Notes under the pieces: generated by a model
Seen by the model: only the letters and a program-made list of their open reading frames with translations
What the model was told of the DNA's origin: nothing
The model's database searches: none
Shown here: positions 12,099 through 20,159 of the stretch, piece by piece
Layout: each line of letters starts with the position of its first letter
How positions within the stretch are numbered: the stretch's first letter is position 1
Position numbers and translations under genes: made by a program
Origin: Paraburkholderia sp. ZP32-5
GTDB taxonomy: Bacteria; Pseudomonadota; Gammaproteobacteria; Burkholderiales; Burkholderiaceae
Length of the DNA stretch: 64,000 nucleotides
Assembly: GCF_021390495.1 (NCBI RefSeq)
Contig: NZ_JAJEJP010000001.1
Coordinates: forward strand, 3,100,001-3,164,000
Direction of reading: 5' to 3'

Positions 12099-13481
12099 AT
12101 GACTGACAAGGCTCACACCGCGCCGGCAGCGCAAGCGGCCCGCGAAGCTCAATCCGCCTTCCGCGCGCAACTGCTGATCTTCAACGGCGATCCCGCGCAC
12201 GCGCCCAATGCGGCCGTGTTCCACGAGGACGGCCTGCTGATCGTCGAGGACGGCCGCGTGGTCGCGGCGGATGCGTATGCGACGCTCGCGCCGCGGCTCG
12301 CATCCGGCACGCGCGTCGAGGACCGCCGCGACAAGCTGATCGTGCCCGGCTTCATCGATACGCACATCCACTATCCGCAGACCGACATGATCGCGTCGCC
12401 GGCGCCGGGTCTGTTGCCGTGGCTCGACACCTACACGTTCCCGACCGAGCGCCGCTTCGCCGAAGCGGATCATGCGCGCGACACCGCGAGCTTTTTCGTC
12501 GACGAACTGCTTGCCTGCGGCACGACGACCGCGCTGGTCTACTGCACGGTCCACAAGGAATCCGCCGACGCGCTGTTTGCCGAGAGCGCAGCGCGCAATC
12601 TGCGCATGGTCGCGGGCAAGGTGCTGATGGATCGCCACTGCCCGGAGTTTCTGCGCGATACCGCGCAATCGGGCTACGACGACAGCGCCGAGCTGATCGG
12701 CCGCTGGCATAACCGCGGCCGGCAGATGTACGCGCTGACGCCGCGTTTCGCGCCGACCTCGACCGAAGCGCAGCTCGAAGCGTGCGGCGTGCTCGCGCGC
12801 GAGCATCCGGACCTGTTCATCCAGAGCCACGTCGCGGAAAACACCGACGAAGTGAAGTGGGTCGCCGATCTGTTCCCCGGCCATCGCAGCTATCTCGACA
12901 TCTACGATCATTACGGGCTGCTGCGCCGCCGCGCGGTGTACGGCCATTGCATCTATCTCGACGACGAAGACCGCAAACGCATGGCGCAAACCGGCGCGCT
13001 CGCGTCGCACTGCCCGACTTCGAACCTGTTCCTCGGCAGCGGCCTGTTCGACTTCGACAAGGCCGACGCGGCCGGCATACCGATCGCGCTGGCGACCGAC
13101 GTCGGCGGCGGCACGTCGTTCTCGATGCTGCAGACGATGAACGAAGCGCACAAGGTCGCGCGTCTCGGCGGCCATCATCTGACCGCGACGCGGATGTTCT
13201 GGCTGGCCACTGCGGGCGCGGCCGAGGCGCTCGACCTCGCCGACCAGGTCGGCACGCTGAAGGCCGGCTCGGAAGCGGACTTCGTCGTGCTCGATCCGCG
13301 GGCGACGCCGCTGCTCGCGCGCCGTACCGCGCGATGCGAATCGCTGGAGGAACTGCTGTTTGCGTTCGCGCTGCTCGGCGATGATCGCGCGGTGTATGAG
13401 ACGTATGCGGCGGGCAAGCGCGTGCATCGGCGCGATGATGTGCGCGGGCAGGTGCCGGGGCGGGCGAAGGTCGCGGCTTGA
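12099..13481 (+). CDS. guaD: Guanine deaminase
   Basis: This 460-residue amidohydrolase converts guanine to xanthine. Zinc ligands are visible in PGFIDTHIHYPQTD (HxH), in QSHVAENTDE, in YGHCIYLDDED and in LATDVGGGTSF (Asp). The PWLDTYTFPTE segment is specific to guanine deaminases. About 15 N-terminal Ala-rich residues precede the domain. With adenine deaminase and XdhABC it completes a purine-to-urate route. The 146-base gap upstream is longer than the others and may hold its own promoter, although none is obvious. Confidence 0.94.
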   Translation: MTDKAHTAPAAQAAREAQSAFRAQLLIFNGDPAHAPNAAVFHEDGLLIVEDGRVVAADAYATLAPRLASGTRVEDRRDKLIVPGFIDTHIHYPQTDMIASPAPGLLPWLDTYTFPTERRFAEADHARDTASFFVDELLACGTTTALVYCTVHKESADALFAESAARNLRMVAGKVLMDRHCPEFLRDTAQSGYDDSAELIGRWHNRGRQMYALTPRFAPTSTEAQLEACGVLAREHPDLFIQSHVAENTDEVKWVADLFPGHRSYLDIYDHYGLLRRRAVYGHCIYLDDEDRKRMAQTGALASHCPTSNLFLGSGLFDFDKADAAGIPIALATDVGGGTSFSMLQTMNEAHKVARLGGHHLTATRMFWLATAGAAEALDLADQVGTLKAGSEADFVVLDPRATPLLARRTARCESLEELLFAFALLGDDRAVYETYAAGKRVHRRDDVRGQVPGRAKVAA

Positions 13482-13581
13482 AGGCGAGCGGGTGGCGTGG
13501 ATACAGACCCGGATGCTGGCTTCGATGTGGCCCCGAGTCCAGCCTGAATGCGGCGCATCCCGCGTGCACACCGAACGGCAG

Positions 13582-13613
13582 AACGACGCTTCGATCGTGA
13601 AGCGCCGTTTTTT
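13582..13613 (+). terminator. Intrinsic terminator between guaD and the halogenase gene
   Basis: AACG-a-CGCTTC pairs with GAAGCG-c-CGTT around a six-base loop, followed by TTTTTT at 13608-13613. It closes the purine operon about 100 bases after guaD and lies just before the converging halogenase gene. Confidence 0.75.
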
Positions 13614-13634
13614 CTCGCTATGCCGCGCGACGCC

Positions 13635-14933
13635 TCAGCGCTGCTTGCACACCTCATGCAGCGTATCGAGCCGCCGGGCTGCATCGGCGACATACGGATT
13701 CGACTCGTCCCACGCATAGCCCGCGAGCACCGCGCAGATCATGCGCCGAATCGACGGCACCTGGTCCGGGTAGTAGATGATGTCCTGGAACTCGCCCGTG
13801 TACCAGCGCTCGACGAATGCGCGGAACGTATCGATGCCCTTGCGCAGCGGCACGTCATAGTCAGCGGACCAGTCGACGCTCGCGCCGTCCAGTTGCCGGT
13901 TCAGCGTGCGCGCGGCGAGATGCGCCGAGCGTAGCGCGATCGTCACGCCCGACGAAAACACCGGATCGAGGAACTCACCGGCATTGCCGAGCAGCGCGTA
14001 GCCCGGTCCATGCAAACGCTCGACGTTGGCCGCGTAGCCGCCGATCTGCCGCACCGGCATCAGGAACGGCGCGTCACCGATCAACCTCCGAAGCGTCGGT
14101 TCCTGCCGGATCAGCGCGCGCAGCGTCGCTTCGCGCTGCGGCTCCGACACGTCGAGAAAGCTCGCCTCGGCCACGCAGCCGACCGACGAACGGCCGCCCG
14201 CGAGCGGAATCATCCAGAACCACACATCGCGGCGCTCCGGATGCGTGGCGATGCAAATCTTGTTGCGATCGACGGCATCGAGCGTCAGACCATCGCGTAC
14301 ATGCGTGAAGATCGCGGCGCGCGTCGGCATGCCCGTCGGCGTCTCCAGATTCAGCAGGCGCGGCAGCACGCGGCCGAAACCGCTCGCGTCGAGAACGAAA
14401 CGCGCATCGACCCGATACGCGTGGCCGACCTCGTCGACCACGTCGAGCGACGGCGTATCGCCGGTCTGCACCGCGCGCACCGTGTGACCGAAACGCACGT
14501 CAGCCCCCTGTTCCGCCGCGCAGCGAATCAGCAGGTCATCGAACAGCGCGCGCTCGACCTGATACGTGGTACCCCAACCGGACGAATGTTTGTCGCGGAA
14601 ATCGAACGACGAGCTTTGATCGCGATACACGAAATACGCGCCGTTCTTGTGCTGGAAGCCGGCTTCGACAACGGCCCGCAACATGCCGGCCTCTTCGAGA
14701 TACGCCATGCTTTGCGGCAGCAGGCTCTCGCCGATCGAGAAACGCGGAAAATGCTGGCGCTCGAGCACGAGCACGGAACGGCCCACGCGGCGCAGCAGCG
14801 CGGCGGCGACCGCGCCGGCCGGCCCCGCGCCGATGATCGCGACATCGACCACGGTCTGGCTTGAAGAATCGCTATTCAATCTTTGCTCCAACGGTTTGCA
14901 TGCGTGCTGGGACGCATGCGGGGTTTCATGCAT
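13635..14933 (-). CDS. FAD-dependent halogenase (PltA-like) of the pigment cluster
   Basis: This 432-residue flavoprotein has the FAD-binding GAGPAG (35-40), the GESLLP segment (68-73), the lysine position of halogenases (Lys96 in GFQHKNGAYF), and WFWMIP (238-243), which fits the flavin-dependent halogenase signature WxWxIP. The pattern resembles PltA-type enzymes, which halogenate carrier-protein-bound aromatic groups. Xanthomonadins are brominated aryl polyenes, so halogenation of the polyene head group is a reasonable inference. The ATG at 14933 is preferred to an in-frame TTG at 14948. It diverges from the methyltransferase gene. Confidence 0.8.
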   Translation of the reverse strand: MHETPHASQHACKPLEQRLNSDSSSQTVVDVAIIGAGPAGAVAAALLRRVGRSVLVLERQHFPRFSIGESLLPQSMAYLEEAGMLRAVVEAGFQHKNGAYFVYRDQSSSFDFRDKHSSGWGTTYQVERALFDDLLIRCAAEQGADVRFGHTVRAVQTGDTPSLDVVDEVGHAYRVDARFVLDASGFGRVLPRLLNLETPTGMPTRAAIFTHVRDGLTLDAVDRNKICIATHPERRDVWFWMIPLAGGRSSVGCVAEASFLDVSEPQREATLRALIRQEPTLRRLIGDAPFLMPVRQIGGYAANVERLHGPGYALLGNAGEFLDPVFSSGVTIALRSAHLAARTLNRQLDGASVDWSADYDVPLRKGIDTFRAFVERWYTGEFQDIIYYPDQVPSIRRMICAVLAGYAWDESNPYVADAARRLDTLHEVCKQR

Positions 14934-15014
14934 CGCGGCATCGCGCAATACACGGACTTCTCGCTACAATCTGGCCTCCGCCAGCTAGAACAATGTTTCA
15001 TCGGGGAGTGCATC

Positions 15015-15746
15015 GTGTCGTCATCCCAAGTGCCCTATGTGCCGGAGACAGCCTTCGGAATCTGGTTCCTACGCACCCACACATGGGAGCATCACGTACT
15101 GCGGGTAGCGATCGACGACTTGCGGCGCCTGATCGATACCCCGTTGCCCGATGCGCCAGTCATTGTCGACGCTGGCTGCGGGCAAGGCATTTCGTTTCGC
15201 CTGCTTGCCGCCGCGTTCAAACCGCGCCGCATCGTCGGTGTCGATTACCACGCGCCGTCGCTCACGCTCGCCGCGCAGGCGGCCAATGCCTGCCGCAACT
15301 CGGTCGCGGACATCGAACTTCTGCATGGTGACTGCGCGCGGTTGCCGTTGCCCGATGCGAGCGCCGACATCGTGTTCTGTCATCAAACCTTCCATCACCT
15401 CGTCGAACAGGAACGCGCCATCGCAGAGTTCCACCGCGTGCTGAAACCGGGCGGCCTGTTGCTGTTCGCCGAATCGACCGACGCGTACATCAAATCGTGG
15501 GTCATCCGGCTGCTGTTCCGCCATCCGATGCATGTGCAAAAGAGCGCCGACGGCTACCTCGACATGATTCGATGCGGCGGCTTCCGATTCGGTCCCGGCA
15601 ACGTTTCACTGCCCTATCTGTGGTGGAGCCGCGCGAAAGACTTCGGTCTGCTCGAACGGCTCGGCCTGCATCGGCCGCAGCCTGGCAAGCGTCGCGAAAC
15701 ACTCGTGAATGTTGCCGCAGTCAAGGCCGCGGTGGATGCCGAATGA
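15015..15746 (+). CDS. SAM-dependent methyltransferase of the pigment cluster
   Basis: This 243-residue class I methyltransferase has motif I VDAGCGQG (51-58), the acidic end of strand 2 in GVDYH, and the DIVFCHQTFHHL and RVLKPGGLLLFAE motifs. The start is GTG at 15015, decided by GGGGAG at 15003-15008 six bases upstream; no ATG fits. It is a likely O- or C-methyltransferase for the aryl-polyene head group, since aryl-polyene clusters usually carry one. A TACAAT hexamer at about 14965 may be its -10 box. It stands divergent from the halogenase gene. Confidence 0.8.
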   Translation: MSSSQVPYVPETAFGIWFLRTHTWEHHVLRVAIDDLRRLIDTPLPDAPVIVDAGCGQGISFRLLAAAFKPRRIVGVDYHAPSLTLAAQAANACRNSVADIELLHGDCARLPLPDASADIVFCHQTFHHLVEQERAIAEFHRVLKPGGLLLFAESTDAYIKSWVIRLLFRHPMHVQKSADGYLDMIRCGGFRFGPGNVSLPYLWWSRAKDFGLLERLGLHRPQPGKRRETLVNVAAVKAAVDAE

Positions 15747-15754
15747 CACTGTTT

Positions 15755-15780
15755 GACAAGGCGTCGCGCGACGCCTTGTC
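15755..15780. terminator. 26-base perfect palindrome, probable bidirectional terminator
   Basis: GACAAGGCGTCGC is followed directly by its reverse complement, forming a 13-bp stem between the converging methyltransferase and lipoprotein genes. It begins eight bases after the methyltransferase stop codon. There is no strong T-run on either side, so efficiency is uncertain. Confidence 0.55.
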
Positions 15781-15871
15781 TGATTCGCCGATAGGGGCGT
15801 GCGGCGTCCGCTCCGCGGGTCCGCCAATGCTCGCGGCACTTTTCGCACCGCTTCAAGCGTCTGCCTTGCGT

Positions 15872-16354
15872 TTAACCCGCGTCCAGCACGACCAGTTGAC
15901 CGCGCACGGAGATCGCGGCGGCGCTCGGACTGATGCCGCACGTGAAGTCGTTCGACGAATCCGATTCGGTGCTATGAAAACGCGTGGACACTTCGATCAC
16001 CGCGTTCGCATGACGCTCGCGTGCCGCCGCGCGCAGCTTCGCCACCGCTTCGGCGAGCGCGAGGTGGCACGCTTCGGTTGGGTCCGAGGTCTTGCGCGCG
16101 ATCCGCACCGAATACGCCGCGTCGCCCAGGTGGGACTTCACAGGCCGATGTTCCTGTTTGCCGAAATACACCGGCACCTCACCCCGCGCCGCGTCGCCCA
16201 GGCCGGCCTTCACCGGCGGATGTTCCTGCTTGCCGAAATACACCGGCGCCTCGCCGCCGGACGCCGCGAACGGCACCGATTTCACTTCCGTGCCGCAGCC
16301 GGCCTGCGTCAATGCGACCACCAGCATCGTCCCCAGCAAAGAAAACTTTTTCAT
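15872..16354 (-). CDS. Small lipoprotein with a duplicated 24-residue segment
   Basis: This 160-residue protein has a signal peptide ending at a lipobox-like LTQAGC (Cys20), so it is probably a lipoprotein. The C-terminal half (SDPTEACHLALAEAVAKL, ANAVIEVSTRF, then a second Cys in DFTCGIS) resembles a family of small secreted proteins often misnamed excinuclease ATPase subunit. Residues around 38-85 contain two copies of a 24-residue unit starting PVYFGKQEH. It lies 94 bases downstream of the last ketosynthase gene on the same strand, so cotranscription with the pigment operon is possible. The function is unknown. Confidence 0.75.
   Translation of the reverse strand: MKKFSLLGTMLVVALTQAGCGTEVKSVPFAASGGEAPVYFGKQEHPPVKAGLGDAARGEVPVYFGKQEHRPVKSHLGDAAYSVRIARKTSDPTEACHLALAEAVAKLRAAARERHANAVIEVSTRFHSTESDSSNDFTCGISPSAAAISVRGQLVVLDAG
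16119..16262 (-). repeat. Two in-frame 72-bp tandem repeats inside the lipoprotein gene
   Basis: The units 16119-16190 and 16191-16262 each encode 24 residues (PVYFGKQEHPPVKAGLGDAA in one copy, PVYFGKQEHRPVKSHLGDAA in the other). The DNA copies are highly similar, indicating a recent in-frame duplication. Confidence 0.85.
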
Positions 16355-16448
16355 TCTTATGCCCTTCTTTGTTTTTCAAATTAGCGGCCGCTGTTGAATG
16401 TCGCGGCCAGTGATTGCGGCGAGTTCGCGCATCCGCATCCGCATCCGC

Positions 16449-17687
16449 TCAGACGCCCCGCCACGCTTCGAACATCAGGCTCGCGCAGCTGCCGCCGAAC
16501 CCGAATGAAACCGACATTGCTGTATCGATGCGCGCGGCGCGCACGCCGCGCACCAGCGGCATGTCCGCCACTTCCGGCTCGGGCGCATCGACGTGCGCCG
16601 TCCCCGCGATGAAACCATCGCGCATCATCAGCAGTGTGTAGATCGCTTCATGCGCGCCACATGCGCCGAGCGGATGCCCGGTCATGCCCTTGGTCGACGA
16701 AAACGCGGGCACGCCATGCTCCGACGCGCCGAACACGTCGCGCAACGCATGCAGTTCCTCGAGGTCGCCGAGCGGCGTCGACGGCGCGTGCGTATTCACG
16801 TAATCGGGGCGGCGGCCCGCTTCGGTCAGCGCGCCACGCATCGCCCGCGCGATGCCTGCCGCACGCGGCGCGACCATGCCACCGCGATCCGTGCACGCGC
16901 TGAATCCGCTCAGCTCCGCATGGATACGTGCGCCGCGTGCCACCGCGTGATCGAGCGCTTCGAGCACCAGCACGCCGCCGCCTGACGCGATCACGAAACC
17001 GTCGCGCCGCGTGTCGTAGGGACGGGAAGCACGCTGCGGCGTGCCGTTGAAACCGCGTGACAGCGCGCCCATCGCGTCGAACATCAGCGTCATGTTGTCG
17101 TGCAGCGCTTCGCTGCCGCCCGCGAGCACGATCTGCTGCCGGCCGGTCTGGATCAGTTGCATCGCCTGGCCGATCGCGAGCGCGGACGTGGTGCAGGCCG
17201 ACGACGGCGAATAGCTGACACCTTCGAGGCCGAACACCTGTGCGACGTTGGCCGACGCGGTGCTGCTCATCGCGTGCGGCACCGTGTAGGGCGGCACCTT
17301 GTCGACGCCGCGCGCGTGAGCAATGCCCATCGCCATGTCGTAGCTCGACATCGTGCCGACGCCCGAGCCGATCACCGCACCGGCTTGCGGCGAGTGCAGC
17401 GCATCGGGCCCGAGCCCGGCATCGTCGATCGCGCTGCGCGCCGCGTGGCACGCAAAGCGCGCGGTGTCGCCCATGAAGCGTTCGAGCTTGCGCTCGAACG
17501 GCACGTCGCATGCAACCGACGCGACGCCCGCGACCTGCGAGCCGAAGCCGCGCTCACGCCACGCATCGATCCGCTCGATGCGCGAGCGGCCTGCGCGCAG
17601 CGCGGCCGACACTTCGTCGAGCGTATTGCCGAGGCAGGACACGATGCCCATGCCGGTCACGACCACGCGCTGCAGCGCGACGCTCAT
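16449..17687 (-). CDS. FabB-like beta-ketoacyl synthase, aryl-polyene cluster (extra KS)
   Basis: This 412-residue condensing enzyme has catalytic Cys165 in SSACTTSALAIG, His300 in NTHAPSTPLGD and His338 in MTGHPLGACG. The STKGMTGH and ELHALRDVFG segments resemble FabB. HAPST replaces the usual HGTST around the first histidine, keeping the His. It is the last gene of the 16-gene operon, starting within the preceding stop codon (ATGA overlap). It probably takes part in chain extension or initiation, but its division of labour with the two other ketosynthases cannot be read from sequence. Confidence 0.88.
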   Translation of the reverse strand: MSVALQRVVVTGMGIVSCLGNTLDEVSAALRAGRSRIERIDAWRERGFGSQVAGVASVACDVPFERKLERFMGDTARFACHAARSAIDDAGLGPDALHSPQAGAVIGSGVGTMSSYDMAMGIAHARGVDKVPPYTVPHAMSSTASANVAQVFGLEGVSYSPSSACTTSALAIGQAMQLIQTGRQQIVLAGGSEALHDNMTLMFDAMGALSRGFNGTPQRASRPYDTRRDGFVIASGGGVLVLEALDHAVARGARIHAELSGFSACTDRGGMVAPRAAGIARAMRGALTEAGRRPDYVNTHAPSTPLGDLEELHALRDVFGASEHGVPAFSSTKGMTGHPLGACGAHEAIYTLLMMRDGFIAGTAHVDAPEPEVADMPLVRGVRAARIDTAMSVSFGFGGSCASLMFEAWRGV

Positions 17688-18910
17688 CGAAGCCGCCTGA
17701 AAATCAGCGACGTGTTGATGCCGCCGAACGCGAAGTTGTTGCTCATCACGTATTCCGCGTCGATCTCGCGCGGCTGGCCGACGATGTAATCGAGCGGCGC
17801 GCAGGCAGGATCGATGTTGTCGAGATTCAGCGTCGGTACGTACCAGTTGCGCTTCATCATCTCGATCGTCCACCACGCCTCGATCGCGCCGCACGCGCCG
17901 AGCGTGTGGCCGACGTAGCTTTTCAGCGAGCTGATCGGCATGCGCGCGCCGAAGGTCTGCGCGGTCGCATGGCTTTCGGCGATGTCGCCGCGCTCGGTCG
18001 AGGTGCCGTGCGCGTTCACGTACGCGATCGCTTCGGGCGGTAGTTGCGCATCGCGCAGCGCGAGCTGCATCGCGAGCGCCATCGTGCCGGCCGTCGGCTG
18101 CGTCATGTGCGCGCCGTCGGAATTGCAGCCGAAGCCGGCTACCTCCGCATGAATCCGCGCGCCGCGCGCGAGCGCGTGTTCGTACTCTTCGAGCACGAGC
18201 GTCGCCGCGCCCTCGCCGACCACCAGGCCGTCGCGCGCGGCATCGAACGGACGTGGCGTCAGATGCGCTTCGTCATTGCGGGTACTGGTCGCATAGAGCG
18301 CGTCGAATACCGCGACCGCCGGTCCCGACAATTCCTCCGCGCCGCCCGCGAGCATCAGCGTCTGCCTGCCGGACTGGATCGCCTCGTACGCATAGCCGAT
18401 CGCCTGACTGCCCGATGCGCACGCGCACGAGGTCGGAATGATGCGGCCTTTCAGATCCCAGAACAGGCTCACGTTGACCGCCGTGGTGTGCGGCATCATC
18501 TGCACGTAGCTGTTCGACGTCACACCGGCCATCGAGCCGGTGTCGAGCATCGTGCCGAACGCGCGGATCGGTTGCACCGAACCCGACGATGAACCATACG
18601 CGACCCCCATGCGGCCATCGGCAATGCTCGCGTCATCTGCGAGGCCCGCATCGGCGAGCGCGAGTTCGCTCGCACGCACCGAATACAGCGATACCGGCCC
18701 CATCGAGCGCGTCTTCTTGCGCGGATAGTGCGTGGGCGTCGTAAACTCGGGCATCGGGCATGCGAGCCGCGTATGCAGCGCTTCGAAGTAATCCCACTCG
18801 GCGATCCGCCGCACCGCGTTGGTACCGCTGGCGAGACGCTCGGCGACGGCCTGCCAGCTATCGCCGAAGGCACTCACGCCGCCCATACCGGTAATCACGA
18901 CGCGCTTCAT
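17684..18910 (-). CDS. FabF/FabB-like beta-ketoacyl synthase, ApeR-type
   Basis: This 408-residue ketosynthase has catalytic Cys164 in PTSCACASGSQAIG, His301 in NAHGTSTERGD and His335 in SYVGHTLGACG. It corresponds by position (after ketosynthase, dehydratase and ketoreductase) to the last condensing enzyme of known aryl-polyene operons. Its start overlaps the ketoreductase stop (TGATG), and its stop overlaps the start of the next ketosynthase. It probably elongates the ACP-bound polyene with malonyl units. Confidence 0.9.
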   Translation of the reverse strand: MKRVVITGMGGVSAFGDSWQAVAERLASGTNAVRRIAEWDYFEALHTRLACPMPEFTTPTHYPRKKTRSMGPVSLYSVRASELALADAGLADDASIADGRMGVAYGSSSGSVQPIRAFGTMLDTGSMAGVTSNSYVQMMPHTTAVNVSLFWDLKGRIIPTSCACASGSQAIGYAYEAIQSGRQTLMLAGGAEELSGPAVAVFDALYATSTRNDEAHLTPRPFDAARDGLVVGEGAATLVLEEYEHALARGARIHAEVAGFGCNSDGAHMTQPTAGTMALAMQLALRDAQLPPEAIAYVNAHGTSTERGDIAESHATAQTFGARMPISSLKSYVGHTLGACGAIEAWWTIEMMKRNWYVPTLNLDNIDPACAPLDYIVGQPREIDAEYVMSNNFAFGGINTSLIFRRLR

Positions 18911-19635
18911 CAGATCATCCCACCGTTCACGCCGATCACCTGGCGCGTCACATAGGACGCGCTATCGGACATCAGAAAGCTCACCACCGACGCCACCTCG
19001 GCCGGCTGGCCGACGCGGTTCATCGGCACGGTCTTCAGCGCATGCTCGAGCGTCATCTGTTCGAGCATGCCGGTTTCGACGAGCCCTGGCGCGACGCAAT
19101 TGACCGTAATGTTGCGCGACGCGAGCTCGACCGCGAGCGCCTTGGTCGCGCCGATCAGCCCGGCCTTCGCTGCGCTGTAGTTGACCTGGCCACGGTTGCC
19201 GGTCACGCCGGACACTGAGGCGATCGTGACGATGCGCCCGCCGTTGCGCGCGCGCACCATCGGCATCGTCAACGGATGCACGACGTTGTAGAACGCATCG
19301 AGCCCGGTTTCGATCACGACGTCCCAGTCCTCGTCGGTCAGCGCGGGAAACGCGGCGTCGCGCGTCACGCCGGCGCTGCACACGATGCCGTAATACGGAC
19401 CGTGCGCGGCGACATCCGCTTCGAGCACCTCGCGGCACACCGCGCGTTCGCGCACGTCGAATTGCAGCACGCGCGCCGTGCCGCCCTGCGCGGCGATACC
19501 CGTGGCGACCGCATCGGCCTCGCTACGCCCCGTGCGGCAATGCACGGACACCGCGAAGCCGTCGGCGGCCAACTGATACGCAATCGCCCGGCCAATGCCG
19601 CGGCTTGCACCGGTAACGAGAACACGCCGGCTCAT
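18910..19635 (-). CDS. 3-ketoacyl-ACP reductase, FabG-like, aryl-polyene cluster
   Basis: This 241-residue short-chain dehydrogenase has NADPH motif TGASRGIG (8-15) and a catalytic set Ser140, Tyr153 and Lys157 (YSAAK). The C-terminal VIGVNGGMI is typical of FabG. It reduces the 3-keto group after each condensation; dehydration by the neighbouring hotdog protein then leaves a trans double bond. Because no enoyl reductase is encoded, the chain stays polyunsaturated. ATGA overlap with the dehydratase gene. Confidence 0.93.
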   Translation of the reverse strand: MSRRVLVTGASRGIGRAIAYQLAADGFAVSVHCRTGRSEADAVATGIAAQGGTARVLQFDVRERAVCREVLEADVAAHGPYYGIVCSAGVTRDAAFPALTDEDWDVVIETGLDAFYNVVHPLTMPMVRARNGGRIVTIASVSGVTGNRGQVNYSAAKAGLIGATKALAVELASRNITVNCVAPGLVETGMLEQMTLEHALKTVPMNRVGQPAEVASVVSFLMSDSASYVTRQVIGVNGGMI

Positions 19636-20159
19636 GATGTGACACTCCCTGCGATGAATGACCGAAAATCGGCCGGCTGGAAAACCTTGATGACGGCCTC
19701 GGCGCAGCGCACCTCACCGTCGTCGATCGTGCATTCGTACGCACCGTGGCCTGCGTCGCTGCGCAGCACTTCGCTGACGTAAATCTGCAAACGCGCACCG
19801 CGTCTGAAAGCCGGCCGCAGCGCCTGATAGCTGCGCGAGCCGAGCAGCACGCCGGGGCGCGCGGTGCCGCCGCCGCGCATCGCGAGCAGCGCAACGTGCG
19901 CGGCGATCGCCTGCGCCATCAGCTCGATGCCGATCCATGCGGGCATCGCGCCATCGGCATCGGCATACCACGCGTGCGGGTCGACGCGCGCGTATGCGCT
20001 CAGCGTGGTGTCGGCGAAACGATCGACGCCGTCGATCAGCCGCATGCTGCCGCGATGCGGGATGATCGCGTCGATCGGCTGTCGCACGAGTTGCTCGTCG
20101 CTGAGCAGCTCGATGCCGGCTTGTCCGGCAACGGGTTGCGAAGTCGTCATAGGCGTCAT
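19632..20159 (-). CDS. 3-hydroxyacyl-ACP dehydratase, hotdog fold, ApeP-type
   Basis: This 175-residue hotdog protein has the FabA/FabZ-like start IIPHRGSMRLIDGV (His35) and AMPAWIGIELMAQAIAAH, where the acidic residue of the second strand completes the active site. It dehydrates the 3-hydroxyacyl-ACP made by the adjacent ketoreductase. In Xenorhabdus aryl-polyene systems the corresponding dehydratase works with a second small hotdog partner; here that partner may be the C-terminal domain of the ligase encoded at 28408. ATGA overlaps on both sides. Confidence 0.87.
   Translation of the reverse strand: MTPMTTSQPVAGQAGIELLSDEQLVRQPIDAIIPHRGSMRLIDGVDRFADTTLSAYARVDPHAWYADADGAMPAWIGIELMAQAIAAHVALLAMRGGGTARPGVLLGSRSYQALRPAFRRGARLQIYVSEVLRSDAGHGAYECTIDDGEVRCAEAVIKVFQPADFRSFIAGSVTS

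Noticed and set aside
16430..16448. Three copies of a CGCATC-type hexamer after the last ketosynthase gene
   Set aside because: Too short and too few copies to be treated as a repeat element; common in GC-rich DNA.
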